Positions 1 to 10,600 of a stretch of DNA of 64,000 bases are shown one piece after another (positions within the stretch are counted from its first letter, which is position 1; each line of letters opens with the position of its first letter). The notes below the pieces were generated by a model. That model did no database searches. It worked only from the letters and a program-made list of their open reading frames with translations, and was not told where the DNA came from. The translations under genes and the position numbers were made by a program. The stretch spans positions 18,543 to 82,542 of the forward strand of contig KN832566.1 of the NCBI GenBank assembly GCA_000827205.1, in the 5' to 3' direction. This DNA comes from Plicaturopsis crispa FD-325 SS-3 (lineage: Eukaryota; Basidiomycota; Agaricomycetes; Amylocorticiales; Amylocorticiaceae).

Positions 1-360
1 AAATGTATACGATAAGAAAATTTTGAACACGGCGAAGCTGCCCTGATTATACGCAATAATTTTGAAGGGGAGGAGATGGGCATGGGCAAAGACACTGTAT
101 AGAGGCATCGGCGTGCAGCGACCGTCGCCTCTCAATCAGTAAATTGCACGACTTGAGAGTTCCTGTCAGAGTTGTGCATCAGCAAGGATACCGTCAAAAC
201 AGTACAAGGTAACAACCTACCGTCAGATCCTAACACCGTCACGACAAGTGTAATTTTCTTGCATCACTGTCGAGCGCATAAGTTTGACACTCGAGATTGA
301 AGTGTCAAATCAAAACACTTTGCAGCAACTGTAAGTGATGAACATCAGTCCAGATATGTG
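1..360 (+). repeat. Diverged direct repeat, copy 1
   Basis: This stretch resembles 1760-2096 in the same orientation. Shared landmarks come in the same order: an 'acggcgaag' segment, a 'gcgaggata/gcgaggaca' segment, 'taacacc', 'cttgcatc', and near the end 'acactttgca...actgtaa...acatcagt'. Identity looks roughly 70 percent with small indels. The copy may continue left of the window. No coding potential was recognised. The family is unknown; the unit could be a non-autonomous repeat or a local segmental duplication. Confidence 0.6.
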
Positions 361-1759
361 AGAAGTCAGTGAGATAGAATGACGGCGCAGAGTGGACGAG
401 GGACTGTATGCGCACCTACACATACCGATTGGATGGCAAGCAAGGAGAACGAACCTGTAAGCAACCGTGCAGTCAGAAAGCGGTCGCCTACTGTATGTGA
501 TCATGGGCGAGAAGCCGCACTCGAAGTGCACATTGTTGGCATAATCAGCGTCCCTCCCGTTGTTCGGCGAGGATGCACGCTGCGTTGCGGGGCTCCAGGC
601 GGCGGGAAATACGCCGGGAAGGGGCAAGGGAACCTCGCCCTTCGCCTTGCGCCTGCGATCGCGGCTGGGAACCTGACCGCGACAGGGAGCCATCGCGCTT
701 GCCGTGGCTGGACGTGGTTTGTGGGGTCTTGATGTTCGTGATGAGGTTTGTGACGTGGCTCGTAGTACCGGTCATCGGCCTGCCGCGGATGCTCATTCCG
801 TCGACACTGCCTGTTTTGTCGGCCGGGGATGGCGGAGGGTTTGCGCCTGCGTCTGCGGGTACAGCAGAAATGGAGGGCTGGCAGGGCACATAGGGGAACG
901 GCATGGGGGAAAGGGAGGGAGAAGATGGAGGACCGCGCTGTCTGCACCCGCGCGAGACGCCATGGGACGACATGTTGGGCTGTGACAAGCGGAAGGCACG
1001 ACTGATCTCGCGCACAAGCGACCGGGACACATCTAAAAGTGTGTCCAGGGAGTATCTGACTTAGCAGACACGGGGATTGGCAGCGCTAGGTCCGACGCGA
1101 TGCTGCGGCGCAGAGCTTTGGGCATGCCGGTGCTGTCCGCGAGCGGTATACTGGTGAAAATGATGATGACCGTTAATACTCGGTAGAGAGCACAAGAGCC
1201 CGCCGTGTCACAACACCACGCTGCTTCGAGTACACCCGCGGTCCAGGCGTGAACTTGAAACCAGCAGGTTTTTCGATGCCGCGTTGGCTGTTTCTGCGGC
1301 GAGCTCGGTGCGACTCTCCATCCTGACATGCCCATATATTATGCAGATGCAGTACTACTTACCTATCCCAGGATTACATCCAAAATCCCTCCCCATCCAT
1401 ACTACGAGGATTGCGTCGTTGCGAGTCTCGCAATCCGTGTGCACGTTAGCCAATGGATGCCCAGCGGCCCGGGCCTGTGCAACGTCCTGGATGTGCCCAC
1501 TGTCAAATCGATCGCGCGGCACTTCACGCGGATGGTAAGATGATCGCGTTTTGCGTGGTTTGCGTATGCGGAGCACTAAGAGTCTAAGAGATGAGATCTG
1601 AGAGACTTGTGAGAGACCACGGAGGACAACAACACTGAGCGAAGTTCCGATTCCGATGAATGCAGGTTTAAATTTTAAAGTCGGTCGGGCTGATCTTTAT
1701 TTTGTGCATGTTTCTCGCCATCGTAAGCCAACGGAATGCTTCAGTTGAGAAGAAAACGG

Positions 1760-2096
1760 TCCAATGTATATTTCAAGAAATTTGTGAATACGGCGAAGGT
1801 GTTGTGATTATTTGACATAACCTCGAATGCACAGATCGACTCGGAGACCGCCACTGTAAGTTTGTACGACTTTGTGAAGACCTGTCGGAGTCGAGCATTA
1901 GCGAGGACACAATCATAAGGAAACAGCTTGCCGGCTTACTGTCAGATTTTAACACCACGATACGGGGTGTAAATCCCTTGCATCGATGTCAAGTGCGTAA
2001 GTTTTACGCTCGAGGACGAAGCTCCAGATCGTAGTGTCAGTCCGACACACTTTGCACAAACTGTAAATATCGGACATCAGTACAAACCTATGGGTA
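1760..2096 (+). repeat. Diverged direct repeat, copy 2
   Basis: This is the second copy of the unit at 1-360, in direct orientation and about 1.76 kb downstream. It is followed at 2100-2400 by sequence that reuses the same short motifs ('actttgc', 'ctgtaa/ccgtcaaa', 'catcag') at irregular spacing. That suggests the whole block is an eroded repeat array. No gene is evident. Confidence 0.6.
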
Positions 2097-3620
2097 TCGT
2101 CAAGCCCGCGCAGATGGGTGCAGACTGTAAAATATCAACATTTCAAATGTGATAGTCAGTAATGTGCATCATGGATTCGAGCGTCAAAAATACTCACTTC
2201 GCCTTTTGGGTGTCAAAAATGCACGCCTAACGGTCTGATACAGAACTGTTAAAACGACGCATCAGATATTAATCGTGCCAATGCTACACTTTGCGCGCAC
2301 CGTCAAAATTGAACACCTAAAACATGGGTGTCAAATGCGGACATCCAACCTGAAGTGCCAAGATTCTACACTTGAGCCTAAGAACTGTGAAAAGAAAACA
2401 TCAGTGAAGCAGATGATAAGATATACGAGCAAAAGCCGTCGAGCAAGCGCACAAAAACGGCACCAAAAACAAAAGCAAAAGAGCGCCAGAAATGAAGTAA
2501 AGACATGAAAGCAACGACCTACTGCTGAGCAATATAGTCGCCGGGCGTTCGTGATCCTGCGTGGGCGTGAGGAGGGACGATTCCGCGGGGCTTAGGCGTA
2601 GCCAGTCCTCGAGCAAATGAAGTCTTGTCATAGCCGTCGACGATGTTGTTGTCGTTGACGCCGACGGTGTTCTTGCTGTTGTCAAGTTCGCCAGTAAACG
2701 GTGCGACGCCGTTGGTGTTCTTGCTATTGTCGCGTGCATCTTAACTGGTCTGGATGTCAATTCTTAGCGTCTCATAAAATGATATAGAAGAACCAAGGAG
2801 CTTGACACACCTCTGATGCGCACTAGCGTTCGCGATCGCACCCTGCGCAGCGGTAGACTTGTTGCACTAGGCGGTATCAGCCGACACGGGCTTCACGGTT
2901 AGCATTTTTCCCTGATGCTGCGCAGAAAGCGCCTGGAGTCCCATAGCAGCAGCCAAGTTGAACGCGCCGGCAGATACAATGCGGCCTTCATGGAGCGCGA
3001 GGGAGCGCACGATCAGGCCTGCGCGAGTGATTTCAGCAAGTGCGAACATTGTATAAGTATATTGAAAAGGGACGCACCTGTGCCCCGACTCGGAAGCACG
3101 CAAAGGCAGAAGACGCGAGACGAGAGCAGTGCACGCGCGAAGAGAGTCCACAACCGTGCGTGCCTCTGCGAATGTCGTTCTGTGCCAGTGTGTCGCGTGA
3201 TGCCTTTAAGCGACGTGTCGGCCTCCGCATGCATAGGCAAGATGTCCGGGGCTGGGCAAATGCAGATGTGCGAGTTCTGCCTATCGGTATTGTTATAAAC
3301 CTGAACGAATGGTTTACAACTCTATGGAGCATACCTTTGAATTACCCGCGCTGCAGGCCGCCGGCGGCGTCAAAACCAAAAATCAACAAGCGCCGCCGGT
3401 TGGTGCACTCAGGGACCAGTACTACCAAGACCGGGTAGGCACAGTGGGCAAAATACAAGTTGTTGATCGCGATGCATTGCTAGCAAACAGAACATGAAGC
3501 TTGAAGCTTGAAGGTGCTTCGAGTCGTTCTCTCACGCAAGCAGTGTCATCTTATCTTATCAAGTGGACTTGTCCAAGTTCCACCCTCGACGCTCACACTG
3601 GTCCGTTATTTCTACTGGAT
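2097..3620. other. Gene-poor stretch with one doubtful minus-strand remnant
   Basis: No convincing gene was found. A minus-strand frame ending at 2867 (about 60 residues upstream of the stop, roughly 2867-3050) has protein-like composition without low complexity, ending near 'GKMLTVKPVSADTA'. It lacks recognisable upstream exons and I cannot assign a family, so it may be a gene remnant or chance. Two imperfect copies of a phrase around 'ggtgttcttgctgttgtc' lie at about 2655-2685 and 2701-2732. 3300-3620 is probably the 3' flank of the gene ending at 3621. Confidence 0.4.
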
Positions 3621-4886
3621 CTACTGTACTCGTTGTTTTATCGTTACAGGCTCATCCTCGTCTATGTTGCCCTGGTCTTCATCGGCTAGTTCTTGCCTCC
3701 GCTTACGTGCACGCTCCTTCACCATTGCCTGGCCAACGTCGTCGCCGTCGTCGCCGTCGGTCTCGGGAAACATCGCGACACCGTACACCGAACTTTCGCG
3801 AAGCGTTTTCAACGCGGACCGCTTCCCACAGCCTAGGTCCTCCTTAACCAGGTTGAGGGCGACTTCAGGAGCCAGTACGAGGCGGATAAAGTCGGCGGGT
3901 GCGATTGGATGTGTGAGTTCTGGATCCATAGACTCTGGCGGAAATAAGTTGAATAGTGTTTGGTGGATGATTGTTGCACCACGCTCGCCGTAGCTGACAT
4001 GGAATCAGAACGACTGCATTGTCCGCAAAGTTATATCACAGTGAGAAGACTCACTACCCGGGCTGTATGCTCTGAAATGATGAAAACTGACCCAATGCTC
4101 CGGTGACAGCTCGAGTTCCCCGCGCGTCAATTTCCTTCTTGATTTTCCTCCAGAACACGCATCGTTCTCGCGGGCCCTTGTCAACACAATTCAATTTGGA
4201 ACCCTCCTCGTCCGTAGACAAGTCCGCGATATCTGTGTCAGTGTCCGAGTCGTTTTCTGTCTCTCCGTCGACATTTTTATCAGGATGCTTTCCCGGATCC
4301 GCCAACAGTTCTGACAGTGGTGTGCGCATTTCTCGGATCCTCGACTCCAACGTAGTCCAGCTGATGCTTTGCGGCCACCCTTTCTTCACTGCCAAAGGAA
4401 GCACGCGAGTCTCAAACTCGTGCCGGTGACAAACGGCCGAAAATACGATCATTGGCGCCCTTCGACCTAGAGGATTCATTGGACGGACATCAGGGTACGA
4501 CTGCGTCCGCGCGACGTGAATGAGTCGGAGAAGCTCTGATGTAGGTATATCAGGCAGCGGTTTATCACAAAATGGACAGAGTGTCGAGGGATCGACGGAA
4601 GGGCCTGTGCGCGAGAATAAGGTGAGTTTGCGTATCAAGAGATTTGAGTATAATGTCGCATACTGAGCAAGTCCTCGTCCTCCTCTTCCAGATCAACGTC
4701 ATGCTCGCTAGCGAGATCTGCGTCTCCTGCCAATCTTCCAACCTCGGAAACGTCATCGGTAGTGCTGGCGTACGAAGCAGGAGACTCGGATAAAGGTGGA
4801 AGTTGAGGAAATTGTGAGGGTTTCTTTTTCTTTCGATAGTTGTTGCGTCGTGCAGTGTTATACGGGCCATCTTCCCAGCTAGCCAT
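3621..4886 (-). CDS. RTC4-like domain protein
   Basis: This is a three-exon gene (4886-4664, 4604-4058, 3993-3621) that joins in frame to give about 380 residues. Exon 1 encodes an acidic, Ser-rich N-terminus starting MASWEDG. Exon 2 begins the RTC4-like domain: a CPFCDKPLP zinc-ribbon-like motif, then 'HRHEFE', 'GWP' and a 'RCVFWR' segment. Exon 3 continues with 'YGERGATIIHQTLFNLFP' and 'LAPEVALNLVKEDL', both typical of fungal RTC4-like proteins. Budding-yeast RTC4 was named from genetic interaction with cdc13 telomere uncapping; its biochemical role is not established. The C-terminus is acidic and then basic (KERARKRRQE). Both introns are short GT-AG (59 and 63 nt). The frame is open throughout. 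The family call is strong; the cellular role here is inferred from the family only. Confidence 0.8.
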
Positions 4887-5131
4887 TGCAATACTAGCAG
4901 CAGTAGAACGTTACGATGTGCAGATATGAGTGAGTGAGAGTGCTAAGTAAATGGGCAGGTGAACGCCAGTGAATCTCGGATCGATCATATTCGACGGCCC
5001 GGCCGTCGAGCCTCAGTTGAAGCACTTAGCAATGTAGCTCAGCGAGAGCAATAAACAGACTTCTATAGTACATTGTACGGTGCTCTAGTTAATAAGCAAA
5101 TAGTACCCAGCCATTCTCCACTGTGAGCCCA

Positions 5132-6700
5132 TTACCCACGCATCGCAGTCTCCTCGAAAAGTCGCCGCACATCATCGATACTCTTCCTCTCCAACGGGCT
5201 AGACGCACGATGGCTAGCAAGGCGGGCCAAGGCCCACTGAATAGTCGTCTTGAGGCGCGACTCCTCAGGTCGGAACAGCGTCTCCGGTGTCAATCCTGAG
5301 ACCAAAGAGATAGCGGCCTCGACGACTCTCAGGTTCACCGGATTGAACTTGACATCTTTGATTTTCTGGGAATTGAGAAGCGCGGCGGTGCCTGCGTTTG
5401 CAGCAGTAGCCTTCACCATCCACAGCTCCGTAAGAGCTGTAGACTCTGGGCATTTGCACGTCAGGAAGCCGGGGCCTTCGCCGCGTTCCGTCTTTCCGCT
5501 CTTTGGTGCTGAGGTGCCTCGACCCGAGAGGGTGCATGTGAGGCATTTCGCATTGCTAGACTAGATAGAGAGGTGAAGTTCGCTTCGCGTTCCATACTGA
5601 ACAGCTCACGACGTACCCTGTTGTTAAAAACGACCTTTGCCGTTTCGACACCTCCCTCGATAAACCCAGGCCAGGCGGCAGGATTCATGCGGGCCTCTAG
5701 AACCATCGCTCGTGTGACGTTTGTCATTTTGCCAGTCTCGTAGTCGTAGATGGTAGCGATCACGTCTTTTTCTGGACATGCTATACCGTAAGTAGCCGCA
5801 ACTGTACTGTTTGTATGGCCATGGTACGTACTTTTGCGTCCGCTAGTTTCCGGTGCCCCATCGTCTAGCTCTTCCGCTGGTTGCAGGCAGTGCGAGAACC
5901 AACGGTATGTGGCCTCGATGTCTGGCCTTTGCACGGCTGTTGGAGAATTCGGGAGGGGCCAGGATACGCTGCTGAATGGAACTCCCTCCTGACTGTTGCT
6001 GAATTTCCGCGCCGTCGTCTGGATGCGAGTCCACGTCGCGAGGAGTTCGGCGTCATTTGGGCCGGGGTTACCGTACTGGCCACCATTTTTGCTGAAGGCG
6101 GTCAAGAACCTATTGACCTGGGTCAGTCCGAGTCCATCAAGGAATCGCTCGATGTCGTTGCCTATGAAAGACCAATCAGCCGCCTTGTCATCTTCAGTTG
6201 CAATTGAATCTCACGATCGTCTGTCAAGGGGTCTACACCATCATCGTGCTCGGTGTCGATATCCATCTCCTCTGGGTTGCGACTGCCTGTAGAATTTTCG
6301 TGGTGCTTAGCAGAGTAAGATCTTACAACAGAAATGATGCTGCTTACCTGAATTTCCCGATTCTCCGGTGTTTTCGGGAGGGACTATTGTTTGTTGAGTA
6401 TCTGAAAGACAGGTATAAATGTAGTCAGATCCTGAGAATCTACTTCGGATTGTGTTCTACCTTTTTCTGCTTGTAGAGCTTGCAGCATTATCTGGAGACG
6501 TTCAAGATATCCTGAACTCTGCATAAGCAATGGCTTAGACTTCACGTTTGGTGCGATTCCAACGTACCTTCACCACCAAGTGTCTCCTTGCGGTCTTGTC
6601 GTGATTTCTTGTACTGCTGGATGTACTGCTGTACACTCTTGATGTTCGACCGGTCGAGTGGCGGCAGTGGTGCCGTTCCCTTTTTAGGCCTATTAGACAT
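5132..6700 (-). CDS. Hypothetical multi-exon protein
   Basis: The model starts at 6700 (MSNRPKKGTAPLPPLDRS) and ends at 5132 (...RRLFEETAMRG), with about six short introns. Splicing restores one frame through 'MDIDTEHDDDDKAADWSF', 'GNDIERFLDGLGLTQVNRFL', 'WTRIQTTARKFSNSQEG' and 'GFLTCKCPESTALTELW'. I do not recognise the family. Visible features are a basic N-terminus, an acidic stretch, a predicted helical middle ('IERFLDGLGLTQVNRFLTAF', which could be a small SAM-like helical fold, a guess) and a helical C-terminal 100 residues. One intron needs a weak GTGTAG donor near 6214, and another, about 53 nt ending near 5514, begins GTCTAG, so exon borders are tentative. It lies 245 bp upstream of the RTC4-like gene on the same strand. 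No membrane segment or signal peptide is seen. Confidence 0.6.
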
Positions 6701-7648
6701 GTGTCTCAGTGGTAAGCAGTGGGGTTCTGTGAGGCTGTCGCAGGTAAGTATGAGAGGAGGAAGAGGGATGAGGTCAGAACGTACAGCTTGTAGCGGCGAA
6801 CGCCGCTAAATCGGCTGTGGAGTGTCACTCCTGTACAGCCTTGTCATATCAGACAAAAAATCAGGCGATTCTAATGAGTTTGAACGGTCAACTTTGAACA
6901 GCTGGAGAGTGAAAATGCTTACCGTAAACTGTAAAAATTGTGCATCTCGTGCTATCGGCCTTCAGCCTGAAATCGTCATAGATAAGGTTGTTTGGACGAC
7001 ATTAGTAGATCGTATCAGAACGTCTAGAAAGCAGAAATCTACAGCCACAATTATCCGCGGGACTTACGAGTCACAGAGCTCCGCACTGGACTTACAATTT
7101 TCGGACGTTGCGAGTTGAAGGATGGGGAATTGGTGACACGGATAAACTTGCGAAGTAGGAGTGGAGCAAACAATATAACCGGATGGCTGAATAACGGTGG
7201 GCACGCAATGTCATTGAGCATCGCACGTTGCCCTACACAGACCGGCGGATAAGCGAAGGCGTTCAGTATCGCGAAGAAGCGTCATCGTGATCTTATCGGC
7301 CGACGCGCATGGCGAGTCGAACCGGCGCCGCCGATCGGTTGCCATCAGGCCATCAATGGCTGGCGCTGGCTGCTGCGCGCATTTGACGGCTCGTCTCTGT
7401 GAACGTCTTAAATCACGCAGTTCGTTGGCGGACGATCGGCTTAAATCCATAACAATAAGTATACTTAATGATTATTGTCGAAGAGCCGTGGACGAGTCGG
7501 ATTGGACGGACGCCACAAGGTGGCGCGGGCCGAGAATTATTACAAATATTACTTGCGGGACCACGCCATGTGGCACGAAGGAACCTGAGAGTGAGAGCTC
7601 GCGCAATCGACACGACGACTGGTGTGCTCAACGTTCACGGTCACCAGC
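6701..7648. other. Intergenic region between divergent genes
   Basis: This 950-bp stretch separates the hypothetical gene (minus) from the ABC transporter (plus) and must contain both promoters. Open frames in it are short, overlap on both strands and show no family resemblance. No repeat was noticed. Confidence 0.5.
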
Positions 7649-10600
7649 ATGGCGACTTGTAATGACCGCGAGGGCTGGGACGCGGTGTCCCGTATACGCG
7701 CTTTCGATTTGACGTCTTGTTTTGAGGAGGGCATCCTTTTGTCAACGCTCCTCATCGTCTTTTTTGCTTTCGCCAGCTTCAATTCCTGGCTCTTGTCGTC
7801 TCGACATACCTTGCCAGAAACACGGAAAAGCAAATGGGTTTTACGGGGAAAGCTAGTGAGTAGCCCTCTCACGAACGTGTCGTGTTTTGTTCATTGACCG
7901 TAACTGGGATAGATCTTGCTTGCGTTCGCATTTAGCGCCAGCTGTGTCAACGCAGTGCTCATCCTTTCTTCGCGTCAATCTGTCGCTGTGTGGCAGTCCT
8001 ACGTGCTTGAGCCGCTGCTTTTCACATCCCTGCTGCTTCTTACATGGCTCAATAACCGACGCGCACGCACCTCCAATTCGACGATCCTATTGTTCTGGCC
8101 TGCATACACGACGGCCCTCATCATCTGGGGTCGTACTGCCGTCGATCAAGGACTGCCGAATCTGCCTGTGTTCCTCGTCAAATGTGTCGTTCTTGCCTTT
8201 GGCCTGGGTTCTTTTGCCCTCGAATGCTTAGGGGGCGCCTTGGTTCAACAAGATAATGCGGAGAAAGGCTTTGTCGAAAACCCTGTCCTGACGGCCAACA
8301 TATTCAGCTTATGGACGTTTGGTTGGATGACTCCCCTCATGAAAAAGGGAGCATCGGAATATGTTACCGAAGACGATCTCCCCTCACTCCTGCCGAGTGA
8401 TGAATCCGCTAATCTAGGCCACGATTTACAGCAAGCACTGTCGAAACAGTGAGTAGCCACCACAGGACATTGACCCAATTGTCACTGACATGAAAACAGC
8501 TCTTCTCTTTGGGTGGCTCTCTTTACTGCCTTCGGTCGTCCCTACACGTTTGCTGCAGGTCTCAAGATAGTGCAGGATTGCCTCGCATTTATGCAGCCGC
8601 AGCTTCTTCGATGGTTGCTGTCGTATATATCCGAATACCAGAGGTCTCACGTTGGCACCAACGTTGCTGAAACTCCTGGTCCTGCTGCTGTGGAGGGTTT
8701 TGCTATCGCAGCAATCATGTTCGTCGCCGCCGTAACGCAGACAATCCTTCTACATCAGGTCCGTTCACTTCTTGCCGCAATTCGTAGCAAACGTTTGATG
8801 CCGTATGCAGTACTTCCAACGCTGTTTCGAAACCGGGATGCGCGTCCGCGCCGGCCTTGTCACTGCTATCTACAAAAAGGCCTTAATTCTTTCCAGCGAT
8901 GAGCGAGGCCGAGCGTCCGGTGATATAGTAAACTTAATGTCCGTGGACGCAACGAGGCTCCAGGATCTTTGTACCTATGGTCTCATTGCGGTCTCGGGAC
9001 CCCTTCAGGTATGAATTCGAAATCACATTGTCCCTAATCTACCTGATGTATTGCTCTTCAGATCTCTCTTGCGTTTGCGTCGCTGTACAATATGCTTGGA
9101 TGGCCTTCTTTCGTCGGCGTTGCTATCATGATCGTCTCGATTCCGCTTAACACTGTCGTAGCGCGGGTGTTGAAAAAGATGCAGGAAAAACAGATGAAAA
9201 ACAGAGATCAGCGTACGAGGCTGATGAGTGAGCTCCTGGCTAACATCAAAAGGCAGTCATTTCTTCTGTTTGCCCGCTTCGTGCCCATCCTCATGCCTTC
9301 CTGCTCAGCATCAAGCTATATGCTTGGGAATTTGCGTTCATCCGGCGTATCCTGCATGTTAGAAACGACCTCGAACTCCGTATGCTAAGAAGGATAGGTA
9401 TCGTAACTGTACGTCGTCTCCTTTTCAAAAATGGTTCTCGTACTGACTTGACCATCAAGTCCCTGAACGCTACCATGTGGAGCGGCATCCCTCGTAGGTT
9501 CCTGTACAATCGTCACCAACATAATCTCATTCGCACTGCAGTGCTTGTCGCTTTCAGCTCGTTCGCGGTTGCCGCGGTCGTTTCTTCCACACCTTTGACA
9601 TCTGATGTAATCTTCCCGAGTATCTCAGTCTTTATGCTCCTGCAGTTCCCGCTTGCGATGGTATGTGTACTTGCTCCAGCTTCCTGTCGCATACTGACGG
9701 CCCGTGTATAGTTCAGTCAAGTCACGAGTAACCTCATCGAGGCTTGGGTGTCTATCAAACGCATCTCGTCCTTCTTGAATTCCGACGAACTTCAGCCGGA
9801 TGCTCGCCGGCTTATTCAGAAAGAACGACTCGAACTCGGCGACGAGGTACTGTGTTGCGATCGTTTCGCTTCTCATGCGTGATTATAAACCTTGTACAGG
9901 TACTGTCAATCAAGAATGGCGAGTTCTGGTGGTCAAGCGATGCCGCCACGCCCGCCCTTGAGGACATCAATTTGACTGTGCACAAGGGTGAGCTTGTAGG
10001 TATACTAGGGAGAGTTGGCGCTGGCAAGGTTCGTTCGTTTATGAGCAATACCAACCAATCCCCCTAACAATCCTGCACAGACGAGTTTATTATCTGCAAT
10101 TGTTGGCGACATGCGGCGAACCGAAGGTGAAGTCGTAGTCTCCGGTTCGATCGCTTACGCACCGCAAAACCCTTGGTCAGTGTTTTTTGTGACTCGTCTA
10201 CATACACATGCTGATCACAGCGAGTCTTTTCTAGGATTCTTTCTGCCACTGTTCGAGACAATATTGTGTTCTCCCATGAATATGATGAATCGTTCTATAA
10301 CGACGTCATCGATGGTGAGCTCGTCCTATCTACCTTGTGTCACCATCTAACTGGATCTTAGCCTGTGCATTGAAGCAGGATTTGGATCTTCTACCTGAGG
10401 GTGATCTGACCGAGGTTGGGGAAAAAGGTCTGAAGTTCGTTTACGACCGATTGTTATAACGTCTGAGCATTGCTTGCTATCCAGGAATCACCGTAGGCCT
10501 ATTTCTTCCTGCATGCATGATGCAGTGCTTACCTTTGTTTGCAGCTGAGCGGCGGTCAACGAGCTCGCGTCTCCTTAGCGCGCGCGGTGTACGCTCGAGC

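Noticed and set aside
1-2096. Direct repeats as the terminal repeats of an LTR element
   Set aside because: There are no TG...CA ends, no target duplication, and no element-like coding sequence between them.
3496-3515. Short 'aagcttg' duplication
   Set aside because: It is only two short copies and has no evident function.
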